A stretch of DNA of 64,000 bases from positions 123,903,498-123,967,497 of the forward strand of contig JAYESD010000008.1 in assembly GCA_036927565.1 (NCBI GenBank), given 5' to 3'. Both the position numbers and the translations under genes were made by a program. The stretch is from Tuctoria greenei. Taxonomy: Eukaryota > Streptophyta > Magnoliopsida > Poales > Poaceae. The stretch's first letter is position 1. Each line of letters begins with the position of its first letter. Positions 45,555 through 56,236 of the stretch are shown here, piece by piece. The notes below the pieces were generated by a model. It was given only the letters and a program-made list of their open reading frames with translations, had not been told where the DNA came from and made no database searches.

Positions 45555-48500
45555 TGTAAAAGCCCAAATTTCTATAATGCAAAATTCAGTTAGGACTAAA
45601 AATTTTGAATGATAAAAAGAAATAAGAAGGAAATGAGAAAAAAAATTAATTCATACTCCTAAAGAGGGAATTCAAAAAAAATAAAATTAGATACTGTTCA
45701 AATGAATTTAACATGAAGATTAGAGTTTACCAATGGATTCCAAATATTTCAATTACTCTCCCTGCAAAGTTTCAAGATTTTTGAACTTCATTTGCTATTT
45801 TATTTGAGACGCATAGCAAATTCAAACCATATTTAAATTCAAATTTTGAATTCTGTTCAAACTTATTTGAATATAATATTTGAACACACCATCATGACAA
45901 GCATGACTTGCTTGACTTATCCACGAAGGTTCACAATTTTTGGAGCTCATTTACTGTTTTAAATTGAATTTACATGTGAGCTGTACATTGAGGTGGCTGG
46001 TGGGACCCACTGGTCAGCTTCTACCCACGTGCAGCCGCAAAACAGAGCTCGCTGCTCGCGCCAGCATGAGCGCTGCATGCTCCAGCGTGACAGCGCGCGA
46101 GCGGCGCCCTCCAGCTGCATACAACCCACCCCAGGGCTCCTCGAACTCCTCGTTATCCCCCCTGGCCGTCGAATTGGAGCCAACCCCGTTCTTCTTTCTC
46201 CTGGCGCAAGAAACCTGCGATCAGCGCCCTTCTCTGCTCGGATCAAAATTGTCGATCATGGTGCGTTTTAGCCTTTTTCTTCGACGTTTTCAGTTCCCTT
46301 GCTTGATTGCGCAGCCCCCTGAGTAGTTTTGGTGCTAGTCAGAGTCTCCCCATCGACAGATTTGACGAATTTCGGGCCGCCGGTGATCTCCCCTGCCTTG
46401 CCGCCTCTGCTGCTCCGTGGAACCGCAGCTACAGGCCTTATCAAGCTTCAATCCTTTGAGGAAAAAGGTTCCCAATCACTTCTAGTTCATGCTCACAAAC
46501 TTTCAGCTTTTGTCGTAGCTTGTAGCTCAGGTTTTCCTCAAAGAACCGACGTATAGTTATTTTGCAAGCCTTGGTTCTTCACCCAAATTCGGTTTGTTTA
46601 GCAAGTAGCTTCTACACATTCAAGCGCATATCCTTGCCAAAAAGGCCCAAAAGTTATCGACCACACGCCTAAAAATTGGTGTTCTTGCGGCCGCCGGTTG
46701 AAAATCCGCGGGTCGCCATCGAACTTGCCTTTGCGGCCATTTCCACCTCAATAGGAGTTCATTTTGGTCATCCTCATGATCCCAGGATGCTCTCCAATCT
46801 TTTACCGAGTGGTTTTAGCCCTTGCCGAGGTGAATTCGTGTTGTCCAAAACCCTAACCGCCGCAGCTGTCGCGCAAGCCTTTCTGGCCATCGTCTGTGTG
46901 CGCTGACCCCACCGACATGCTTAGCACCTCAAAATATGGCTAGGCGGCAAGTTTGGGGAAGAGTTGTGCTGTAGATTCATGGGCAGCGAGATGCCGGTGA
47001 GGCGCCGCCGCCGCGCGCCGTCGGGACCGCCGCTAGCGCGAGGTGGACGAAGGACCCGCAGGCCCCAACCATCAGCCTAATACGGCGCGCCCCGGATCCG
47101 CTACGGTTATGCAATCGCGTGTGGCTACACCCTTTAATTCTGTGGCCCACGTGTTGCTTCAACCCGATTAGGTGTTTTTAAACCAGTGGGCCCAGCGGGT
47201 TTATTTAAACTTTCCCATTAGAAAATAATTCCAGAATTCAATCAAATTTCAAAAATCCATTATTCCTAGTAGAATTGCTCAAATAATTCCAAATACATTC
47301 TGGTAGACTCATCTCAATCTCAACTTTTCAGTGGTGCAATTTGTTGGACATGAAACTCCCATAGTTTTCATAATTAATTCCATTGAACTAACTGCTTGGG
47401 AAATTAATTACTCTTGTTCTGCTAATTGTAAAATTCCCAATTTCTGTCAGGAACACTATCCAAAATTCACTTGATCTCTAGTAAAAATTTCAAGTTCATT
47501 GGATTTCATTTACTGGGTTGATCAGTGTTCTAAATCTCTATGTAATTGTAAAATTGGGAAAAATATAGTAAACATTTCAGAAATTCTCCCAAACATGAAA
47601 AATTGATTTCTCCCTGTAGGAAGTTTAGATAATTATGAAACAGTTTTTTTCTAGAACCAGTGAGACCTTCTCTGTATGGTACAACCACTGATAGCCATGA
47701 TAGACCTCCAGAATTTCAACCGAAATTCAGAGAAGGCTAAACACTTAAGAAATTTTGTAGACCAGTATATTAAATTGCTGTATCTGAAACTTACCTGGTT
47801 ATTCCTCCATGATCATATGAATTCCCTGTAATTTTCTCAGGCTCAAAGGATCTGTTGAACCTGTATAAATTGAGATCACATGCCTATGTACAAAACAATA
47901 TCTACTTCACTTCATATGTCCATTGCATAAGTTCATCTTGTTTCCTTTCTATTGCTATCCAGTCTAGCAACCGAACTTCAAGTCCTAACTAATATTAATC
48001 CTTCTTGAGTTATAATCAACTTCAATTGTTATTTTAATAAATTGCAATCTCTTATTTGCATATCATTTTGATAGTACTCACGACGAAGGTGGCCGACAAG
48101 AAGCACAACCCGGAGCTGAGGATTTCTATAGTGATCCTGTTGTGGCATGATTTCTCGACGAAGACTACTAACTGGTCATCGCTAACTTTTATTTCAACTT
48201 AAAGGCAAGCCCCGGTTTGCATTTAAGTGCCTTATTAAAGTTTTGCTTTATACACTTCGTTGAATATACTTGATATGTGCATTAGGTCTATGTTGATTGA
48301 ATGCTCCACCTGCATGACCAAATAATCCTTGGAGTGGATGGGTAGTATAAGACTCCCTCAGATTATATTGGTGTGCTTAATGTTTGGTTAGAAGGTCAGT
48401 AGAAGTCGAGTATGTTGGATACTACTCCCGAGATTGGTCACATTTATCGATTACAAGTCAAGTAGTTGAATTCTACTTGCAAGAGAAGTCGAGTGAGGGA

Positions 48501-49759
48501 AACCTACCCGCGAGATGCTACTATATCATTCACTTTTTAATATGATATGTGGACGGGGATTTGTATACGTTGGTTTGCCCACATCGTTCCTGGGTCAGTA
48601 ATGGCGAGGCAGGTGTTGGCAGCTGGATTGGTAGCCCCGTCTGTGACAATTAAGGCCCGTCTCGTGCTTGGCCCTGTTGAGCAAGTTTGAACTGTACCGG
48701 GCAGCATACTGGCTATATGGGACTCAGGAAACTGATGTACCTTGAGAATTCTATGTTGGAACATATTCAATCGGCTTAAGCTGTCGGATGTTAGTACAGT
48801 GGGAGGTAACTCACTCATGAACGTCTCACAGCGGAGGTGCACCTTGAGGGGAGCTCACTATTCGGGTCAATCGAACTGTTTTGATGTGGTTGAATCTGGG
48901 GAAAGGTGGCTGCGTGCAACATCAGTGGAGTGTGCTCATGCAACTCCGAGTATGGGCGTACGTGTCGTGCAGTCTGGGTGTTTTGATTCCAATCACTGTC
49001 GCTCGCAGTTATGGATTGAACATACTTGGTCACTGAGTCTTGATGTAGTAAGAAAGAGTATTGGAAAGATTATGAATATGCTGCTATGAATAATTCTTTG
49101 TATTGCAATCTTGGCTGCTATAGAGATAGCATAATTAAATTTACAATTTCCAAACATTTAACTTGAATAAGGCTTATGCAACCTTTAGCAAGTATCATCG
49201 TGGATGAAGCGTTTCTTGTCTGATTGTGGAATTCACAATGATGCTATGCCCATGGATCGCGTATGCTACTTTAAAACTGACCACTAAGGATTTACTTTCG
49301 GCGAGTCCATTCCTGCAAATTAAGATTTCATGTCTTTAAAGTTTCCAGCATGTAGAGTTTCATGCTTTAGGTGAGATGGTTAAGTCTTGCTAAGCCTTGT
49401 GCTCACGGTTTCTATTGTGGTTTTTGCAGGTATTATTATCTTATGCTTATGTTGTGGTTGTCCATGAGACCTCGAGCTTGTCGAGATGTATATCTCATGG
49501 AAACCTCGCTGCTGCCTCTCTGCTTCGTGTTGCTAGTGAGAAGCGTCTGCGGGCATGGACGACTTCTCTTATGCATAGCTAGTTGAGAATATGAGTATTT
49601 ATATTTGTTGTGTTGTATCTTATATTATAAAAGAGAATTTTGTGAAATAAAAGATTTGTATTGGTTATTTTATATGGCTTTTCTTATGTGCTGTTGGGTG
49701 CCACATTGCACGGCACCACCCAATGCGATTCCTAGAATGTGCTGACTCCGGTCCCCACA
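45555..49759 (+). repeat. C 3' LTR (4205 bp)
   Basis: TGTAAAAGCCC ... GGTCCCCACA, collinear with 35202-39410 and directly after the polypurine tract. Confidence 0.95.
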
Positions 49760-49764
49760 TGCTA
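49760..49764. repeat. Right target-site duplication of C (TGCTA)
   Basis: It matches 35197-35201. A's gag frame carries on at both sides of C. Confidence 0.93.
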
Positions 49765-50925
49765 CTATGACAGAATCATTAGGGATGTTGGAGATGGAGT
49801 TGCGTACCTATGAGAAGAGTTGGATGAATGACCTCAGCGTTTCCTTGGGTTGCTGGCGCACGGCGTGGAGGTTGAGCTTGGTTTCGGGCCATGTGTAGGA
49901 GTTGCTGAAGTTCGCCGTGAACTGTCGGCAAATCTCATCCCAAGAGGTTATGGACCCCTCGAGCAGGTTCATCAGCCATGACCGGGCTGAGCCGACCAGG
50001 GCAACGGGGAAGTAGTTCGCCAGGAATGGCTCATCTGCTCCTACAGCTAGGAGCGTTGTGGTGTAAATCTGTAGGAACTCTACAGGGTTGACGCTCCTGT
50101 CGAACATTTCCAGCAGGTGTGGTCGAAACTTGAGTGGCCACGTAGCCAGTCGGAGGTATGGCACCAAGGCTATGCACCCTCCGATGGGTTTCACCGGAGA
50201 CGCATAGGGGAAAACATATGCTAACGGTTTTGATGCGCCACATGTGGCTACTGCGGGACCTGGTGCTGTGGCAAATACTGTTGCGGTACCTGGTGTCCCA
50301 GGCAGTGCAGGGGTGTAGTCGACCAAACGTAGTCCTGGTCCGAGGCGGCAGTGGAGGGTTTACCTATAGTGCACCTCAGACGGAGGATTCCTCCTGCTCA
50401 AGCCTTCAAAGCCCGTACTCAGCATCTAGGTTGCGTCGTCTCTCCCGCTGCCGCTCGATGATGACACGAACATCTAACTGAGCTTGACGACGGTCTAGCT
50501 CAGCCCTCAGGTCCGCCATGGGGATCTTGCCAGCGCTGGTAAGCTTGGTAGATCTGGAGTCGACAATGTGTCGGTTGATGGATGGCATGCGCGATAGCGA
50601 CACGTGACGTCTCCCTCTGTTGGTAGAGTTGATGGACGCGGCAACGAAGTGGTCGATGTCTTGGACCCACTACTAAGCCACTCCCTGGGAAGCATTCAGT
50701 GACGGTGGGTGTTGGAGTAGAGCCCTAGCCGCTGCCAGAGCACTCTTCGGGCTTACAGTCGGTAGTGCTAGGGGAGCCGACTGAGCCGGGATGTGTCCTG
50801 ACGTGCCATTCTGGCCAGCCGTACCTGCAGGGGACATGACATACCAAAGAGTGCCACTCCAGCGACGGATCTAGTCACTGGACGACGGCCGCAGAATCTG
50901 CCTTCCACGAGCTTGATGAACCCCA
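49765..50925 (-). pseudogene. gag: A gag 5' half, cut by C
   Basis: On the minus strand a possible start is the ATG near 50925 (MGFIKLVEGRF). After frame changes come MADLRAELDRRQAQLDVRVI and then the gag core (49808-50326): LKFRPHLLEMFDRSVNPVEF, ARSWLMNLLEGSITSWDEIC, QFTANFSNSYTW and TLRSFIQLFS. The last codons before C (SNIPNDSVIVA) are followed in frame, across C and one TSD copy, by the FWLGVRDRKMLEKL block at 35201. The gag core is close to that of B. Stops and shifts make it inactive. Confidence 0.85.
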
Positions 50926-50963
50926 TGATTGGTGAAAGTGCTACCACTTTTTTTAGGGAAAAA

Positions 50964-50984
50964 GCCCCTACCTGGCGCGCCAAA
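50964..50984 (-). promoter_or_regulatory. A primer binding site region
   Basis: The minus strand reads TTTGGCGCGCCAGGTAGGGG immediately after the 5' LTR, the same motif as in B. It fixes the orientation of A. Confidence 0.75.
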
Positions 50985-52242
50985 TGTCGAAGTGTTAATG
51001 TGACACTTCCCCTAAGGAGCAGCCCATGGAGGTTCTCTGTTCAGCGGGGCTTAGGCCTCAAACAAGTGTTCTAGCAGATGAGAATATGAGACGGTGGTTT
51101 TTATATCGTTCGGTCCGCAAGGTGCATAACACCCTACTCCATGGTGGATGGTATTGCTAGTTGTGTGTATGCGTGTGTGTGATGTGGGGATTCGATTTCT
51201 GGTTCCCTTGTAATGGTGGCGGTCTAGGCCCGTTATAGACAAGGTCAGACGCCTTACAAGTGGCGTCCTGGAGCCCGACTAATTCTGGGGCTATCTTATC
51301 CTAAAGATCTAAGGCTTCTCGCATAACTTCCTCTGATTGTGGCTTTGAAGACTCGCCGTCTTGTCGTCTGAGTTGTCAGTAGCCCATGCGCCGTTGCTGA
51401 CATTGGCAGGGGATGTCCCTCAAATTATCTCTGTCACCGTAAGCTACCCACTTGGCAGAGTGGGATAGGCCTGCGTCGTCTTCACTATGATGCGATTGGT
51501 CGTAGCGGTACCTGACATTAGGCGTGCACCGCGCTATTCATCTGGGGAAGTCGCGTTTCCTCAATCCTTGATAGGGACAAGGCCCACCTACCTTTTAACT
51601 CTCGCGTACCTCTGCCTAGGGCAAGTGGTTGGACTATGTGACAGCTCTAGAGCTCACATCTGCGGAGGAGGTCAGGTCCCGCCTTGCAGACCACATGGCA
51701 GCTCGGGAGCTCATCTGTGTAGAGGAGGCTAGGTTCCGTCCTGCTCGACATGTGGTGGTGTCGGGAGCTCACCTCTGCGGAGTGGGCCAGGTCCCGCCTT
51801 GCGGACCACATGGCAGCTCGGGAGCTCATCTCTGCGGGGGAGGCTAGGTCCCACCCTGCTAGCCACATGGCGGTGCCGGGAGCTCACCTCCGTGGAGGAG
51901 GTTAGGTCCCGCCTTGCAGGACACGTGGTAGCGTCAGAGCTCGCCCATATGGTAGGTGGCCTGTCTGATGTCTTGGTCCATGTGGCAGCTCTGGAGCCCT
52001 GTCTCACGGGGAGGAGGGATCCCTACCTGCTGGACACGTGGTTACCTGGGGGCTCGTCTCCAAAGGGGATGTTGAGCTTCTCCTTCGGGCTTCATGCGGA
52101 TATCCTGGATCATCCATCTAAGGTTGATGGGTCCAGGTCTCTTGAACACATGGCGCCCTCGGACCCCGCCTCTGCTGGGAGGCGGTGTACCTAGGCGGCT
52201 CTAGCTTGTGCGCAAGGGTACCCGGTATGCCAGGTACCGACA
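50985..52242 (-). repeat. A 5' LTR (1258 bp)
   Basis: It pairs with 12715-13986. Its 57-bp repeat array is at about 51644-51990. Here most G-box positions read CACATG or CATGTG rather than CACGTG. The TATA position reads TATAACGGG on the minus strand. Confidence 0.93.
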
Positions 52243-52247
52243 GTCTC
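52243..52247. repeat. Right target-site duplication of A (GTCTC)
   Basis: It matches 12710-12714. Confidence 0.93.
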
Positions 52248-52556
52248 TCTAGTCAAATTGAAGTTATCCTAGTATCACTAAAAGATAGCACACCCCCACA
52301 CACCCACTGTTTCTCATTAGTATAACTCAAGTTATGACGTAAATGGTGATCGATCGTTGGCTGAATCTAATGGAAGACAGAGAATAGAATATGTATGAGT
52401 AAAAACCATGTACGAAAGATAAAAAACAAGCAATACTTTTGTATGTCAAACCAACTTCATGAACTCTCTGTGTTTACACAAAAAGCTCCTGTCGGAGCAC
52501 CCAAAAACTCATGATTTTTCCCTGCTGAACCCAAACTTTGCCGAATCATCTAAGAC
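52248..52556. other. Unassigned sequence right of A
   Basis: AT-rich and without recognisable genes. It should continue whatever A was inserted into at 12714. Confidence 0.5.
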
Positions 52557-52642
52557 TACTCCCTTCGCCCACAAATGATTGTCACTTGTTAGTTCAAAAA
52601 TAAACTAACAAGCGACAAACTTTTGGGGACGGAGGGAGTGTA
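52557..52642. mobile_element. Stowaway-like MITE (about 82 bp)
   Basis: Termini CTCCCTTCGCCC and GGGGACGGAGGGAGTG are inverted to each other and flanked by TA on both sides. The inner arms (TTGTCACTTGTTAGTT / AACTAACAAGCGACAA) pair as well, so almost the whole element folds into one hairpin. This is the shape and TA target of Stowaway (Tc1/mariner-type) MITEs. Confidence 0.82.
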
Positions 52643-52916
52643 AGTTTAATGTTAGAAACAGAATGTTTCACTTGGCAAACAACTCAAAATCAAAGCCGCA
52701 CAGTCTCAAAAGAAAAAAAAACACAATGAAGCACAACCTCATTGCTTCGTGCACCCTGTGAATCTGAACCAAAACCCTTACAAAATTGAACTAGAAAACT
52801 AGGGTTTTTTATGGCAATAACATGACCAATCTTTTATTAAAATACTTGTGTGCGAGCAAGTTTTAAGAGAGCCAACGAGATCAAGACTACAGAGGTGACA
52901 CTGAACTAAGTTATGA
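52643..52916. other. Unassigned sequence
   Basis: AT-rich, no gene seen. Confidence 0.5.
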
Positions 52917-53493
52917 CACTATGTAAGCAACGCAAATAGGAGACAAAAATCAGAAACAAGCGTAGAGGCAATCATCATTGATATGGGTAAATGAGATGAG
53001 CCCGCCTCAGTGAGGATGCTGGTTAACGAAAGAAAGGCACGGCTAAGCGTAAAAGAAGTTGAGGTACTATAAGGTGCGTCTCATTCAATGAAATATCTAA
53101 GCCGAGCCCGATCCTCTGACAAACGGAGCTCGTCTCCTATTTGCTAAAGAAATGAGACGAACTTTACAGGAAGCATGTCTCATTTGGCTTCGGTTACAAA
53201 CATGAACACATCGCTAAACGAATGTAGAGTACATTCACTTGATAACAAAATAATCATTCTAATGTAGAGTACATTCACTGTAGTATTTTAAATCCAAAAA
53301 TAATCAAATCCTTCCTTATGAATTGTCCATTATGAGGAACATGATGAACACACCATTCATTCATTCACAGTTGAACACACAAGATAATATCAATTCACAC
53401 AGATGAATACAGATAACAAATTCATTTATGAACAATATAATACAGAACACAAGAAAAAAGTATGAGACACAAGAAAAGAAAAACAACATCAAC

Positions 53494-53826
53494 TTAAAAC
53501 AACAAAAGAAAACCTAAATCCTCCTCCTCCTCCTCCTCCTCTGGTAGTAACTTTGGCGCCGGAGCGATAGGAGTCCTTGCCAACTGCTCCGCCGATTGCT
53601 CCGGCTGATCCGGCGGTGCAACCTCGCAACCGAGGTTCCTCGCCATCACCGCCACTAGGTCACTGTGGCCTTCGACGCCGAGTACCTTGGCCATCATCTA
53701 GAACAGCCTCTCGAGCACCTGGGCCATCATCTCGAGCAGCTCGTTGTTGAGCCTCTCGGGGGAGCTACACCACTATTTCTTGCAGGGTGGCTCCCTCGAC
53801 GGGCTTGGCGGTGGAACGTTGGCCAT
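53494..53826 (-). pseudogene. Small unknown gene, copy 1 (broken)
   Basis: This is a partial copy of the gene at 54395-54841. In the copy-2 frame it reads HHGQRSTAKPVEGATLQEI and then a stop. The central part is missing, and the end (EGHSDLVAVMARNLGCEVAP, then a Glu run) reads through the position where copy 2 stops, ending DLGFLLLF at 53494. Function unknown. Confidence 0.6.
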
Positions 53827-53919
53827 GGTGGGTTGTCTGCACGAAGAAGACGAACGAAGAATAGAAGAGGAGAGACTGATACTAAAGGAGAGATGTGCTT
53901 GTGGAGAACTGATGGTGCG

Positions 53920-53931
53920 CCTTATATAAGG
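53920..53931 (-). promoter_or_regulatory. Palindromic TATA box of copy 1
   Basis: CCTTATATAAGG, about 95 bp upstream of the broken ORF; same as in unit 2. Confidence 0.5.
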
Positions 53932-54394
53932 TATGTTTTGAGTACACGAAGAAAAATGGAGACGTGCTTAATAATGAAGCGCGTCTCCTATTTTTGACGT
54001 CTACCTCTCCTCATCCAAAAGGGAGACGAACTTAACAGGAAAACGCATCTCCTATTCCCCACGTCTCCTTTAGCTTCAGGATTTTCTCCATTTTGCTTCG
54101 GTTCACTGTTGATATCACACATATCACTGAACTTAGAGCACATTCACTTGATAGCTAAATCATTCATTTGTCCAAAAAATAATCAAATCCTTCCTTATGA
54201 TTCCTGAGAAAAACGATGAACACACCACACATTCATTTATTCACATAGTTGAACAAACAAGATAATATTCATTCATACGGATGAACACAGATAAATTTCA
54301 GTCATTAACACAATATATTACAAAACACAAGAAAAAAATACAAGAGGACAAAAGTAAAAAACATCAACTAAAAACAACAAAGAAAAACTAAATC

Positions 54395-54841
54395 CTACTC
54401 CTCCTCCTCGTCCTCCTCCGGCGGTGACTCCGACGTTGGTGGAACAGGAGTCTGGGCCGACTGCTCCGGGTGCGCTGGTTGCTCCGGCTGCACCGGTGGT
54501 GCAATCCCGCGACCGAGGTTCCTCTTTGTCGCCGCCACCGGCTTACTGAAGCCCTCGGCGCTGAGCACCTGGGCCATCGTCTCAAACAGAATGTCGAGAC
54601 GATCGACCACTCTTGTGAAGGCATAGAGGTAGTAGTCGATGGTACCTATTCCAGTAAACTCTGGAAGGGTACCCAGACCCAAGGAACTCATGGTGCGAGA
54701 TGTACAATTGTACGCCTCACGCACCATAACGAGGTGCCGCTCATTGTTGAGCTTCTTGGGGGAGCTCAGCACTGTTTCCTTTAGGGTGGTTCCCTCAGCG
54801 GGCTTGGCGGCCGAACGTTGGCCATGGTGGTGGTGGGTCAT
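54395..54841 (-). CDS. Small unknown protein (148 aa), copy 2
   Basis: An open frame from ATG 54841 (MTHHHHGQRSAAKPAEGTTL) to TAG at 54395. The start is chosen because a TATA box lies about 80 bp upstream and the similarity with unit 1 begins near here; the longer ORF to 54985 would read through that TATA box. A central part reads TLPEFTGIGTIDYYLYAFTR. The end is Pro/Glu-rich and finishes in an acidic run (PPEEDEEEE). I recognise no domain, signal peptide or membrane segment. It lies head to head with the UBC9 copy (ATGs 511 bp apart). It may be a captured gene piece rather than a working gene. Confidence 0.45.
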   Translation of the reverse strand: MTHHHHGQRSAAKPAEGTTLKETVLSSPKKLNNERHLVMVREAYNCTSRTMSSLGLGTLPEFTGIGTIDYYLYAFTRVVDRLDILFETMAQVLSAEGFSKPVAATKRNLGRGIAPPVQPEQPAHPEQSAQTPVPPTSESPPEEDEEEE

Positions 54842-54918
54842 CGGCGCGGAGAAGAGAAAGAAGAAGAAATGGATCCCAAAGGAGATACACGATTGTGGAG
54901 AACTAATGGATGATGGCG

Positions 54919-54930
54919 CCTTATATAAGG
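54919..54930 (-). promoter_or_regulatory. Palindromic TATA box of copy 2
   Basis: CCTTATATAAGG lies about 80 bp upstream of ATG 54841. Being a perfect palindrome it could serve either strand, and the UBC9 copy lies in the other direction. Confidence 0.55.
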
Positions 54931-55352
54931 TCTGTGTGGAGTCAATGATGGAGCGGTTGGTTTTGCACGCATTGATGGGACGCATCCAAACCGCCTCGGG
55001 GAAATGAAAGGTCGCGCATGCCTATCGCACGCATCTCTGCACCACCGCCACCGAAATTAAGTTCTTCGCAATCCTCGTGCCGTGCATCTCTTTTTGTCAA
55101 CAATGGAAGATGTGCCTTCATATCTCGCTCGTCTCGCTTCAGTCTCGCTCGTCTCGCTTCATTATTGCTGGTCTCGCTTTTGTCTCCTGCATCTCTTCGC
55201 CACCGGCCATTAAGTTTTCTCTGCACCTCCTCCTCCTCTGGACACGCTACTCCTTTACTGATCTACCAACTCTAGTGTGACCGTTGCCTCTGTTCGACTA
55301 ACTCCAGTGAGACCGCTGCCTCTGTTTGTCATAGCCATCGTCGTCACTATTC

Positions 55353-56236
55353 ATGGCTGGGTTTGATATCGACTTGGCGCGTAACCGAGTGAAGGAGGAG
55401 TGCTTTGTGTGGTGCAAGAACCATCCCCTGTATGTACATATGGCACACCAGTCGCATGGTTGTATGTAGCTCTGCAATGAACTGATGAACTTAACTGTAG
55501 TATTGTTTTTCGGTCTTGTTTGTTTTTGGTATTTGCAATTTCATGGCTCGCCTCCATTTGCGTCACTTGTTTGTCCAATTTCTCTGTGTAGGGTTTCTCT
55601 GCGAAGCTTGAGTAGGGAGATTTATTGAAGTGGCAGTGCATCATTCCTGGTGAAAAAGAGGTAAGTCATGAAGAACAAGCACAATCATATCCAGTATAAC
55701 ATTGTCCCTTTATTAATGAATTTCCTTTGTAGACTGACTAGTAAGGTGGTTACTACCCTCTAACAATCTCCTTCTCGGAGGACTATCCGTTGGTGCCTCC
55801 AAGATGCGCCTTTCCACATGGTTTCTTCCACCCGAATTTCCATTGCTCAGGAGCACTCTGCCTTGGGGTTTTTTATCAAGAGACTGTAAGATAGACTTAT
55901 TTTTCTCAAATAATTAGTAATTGTTGCCGAACTTATTTGAACTGGTGTCTTACGTTGCTTAAATTGATATTTCATAGGGGTGGTGGTCTGGTTTTATAAT
56001 CAAAACTATATTACTTGAAGTTCAGCGTTTGCTTCATCAGCCAAATGCGTCCGATGTTGAAAATGACTGCTACAATCTACTTATGAAGGTTAGTAACTTT
56101 GTGTTAGTGACCAACTTAGGTTATATATCATTCCTCATTTGACATTTGTTAATTTAAAGAATGTCAATATTTTTAGGATCCAGGGAAATATAAGAGATGT
56201 GTTCGGGAGCAAGCTGCATGGTACAGTTTAGATTGA
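55353..56236 (+). pseudogene. SCE1: Captured SUMO-conjugating enzyme E2 (UBC9/SCE1) copy with introns
   Basis: UBC9 takes SUMO from the E1 and passes it to target lysines. Five exons are readable: 55353-55429 (LARNRVKEECFVWCKNHP), 55592-55660 (ends WQCIIPGEKE), 55733-55885 (GGYYPLTISFSEDYP, FPHGFFHPNFHCSGALCLGV), 55978-56088 (IIKTILLEVQRLLHQPNASD) and 56177-56236 (DPGKYKRCVREQA, TGA). Introns have GT...AG ends and the exon joins resemble plant SCE1. The catalytic Cys codon is at 55859-55861, after the HPN motif. Exon 3 opens with two adjacent stops, TAG and TAA (55739-55744), where Trp-Glu is usual, and exon 2 contains a frameshift. It is therefore a pseudogene, kept with its introns, so it was copied from DNA and not from mRNA. 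Confidence 0.88.

Larger units (their letters stand above)
35202..49759 (+). mobile_element. Element C: Tekay/Del-type chromovirus (Ty3/gypsy), 14,558 bp
   Basis: Long LTRs (35202-39410 and 45555-49759) are flanked by TGCTA. Inside are a tRNA-Met-type PBS, a 1.6-kb leader, gag, protease, RT, RNase H, integrase with a chromodomain-like tail and a polypurine tract. The 4.2-kb LTRs and the chromodomain end point to the Tekay/Del group. It splits A's gag frame and has the most similar LTR pair, so it is the youngest nested element here. Stops and frameshifts leave it inactive. Confidence 0.95.
12715..52242 (-). mobile_element. Element A: Tat-like Ty3/gypsy retrotransposon, RT/IN-less, hosting B and C
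   Basis: LTRs at 12715-13986 and 50985-52242 share termini (TGTCGGTACC ... CTTCGACA on the minus strand) and are flanked by GTCTC on both sides. The PBS-position sequence next to the right LTR shows that A reads on the minus strand. From right to left it holds 5' LTR, PBS, gag and protease, a spacer, a tandem array, an antisense (plus-strand) gene and the 3' LTR. Elements B and C are inserted in it. Without them A is about 11.9 kb. I find no RT, RNase H or integrase of its own, so it looks non-autonomous and may have used proteins of a B-like relative. Confidence 0.92.
53157..54975. repeat. Tandem duplication inside G (two ~0.9-kb units)
   Basis: Unit 1 is about 53157-54027 and unit 2 about 54028-54975. 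Shared landmarks in order: GACGAACTT-x-ACAGG, GCTTCGGTT, AATAATCAAATCCTTCCTTA, a Glu-rich coding end, CATGGCCAACGTTC and the palindromic TATA CCTTATATAAGG (53920-53931 and 54919-54930). Unit 1 has lost part of the coding region. Confidence 0.75.

Noticed and set aside
55018..55280. ORFs upstream of the UBC9 copy
   Set aside because: Low-complexity Ser/Arg/Leu frames from CTCGTCTCGCTTC repeats, more likely a leader.
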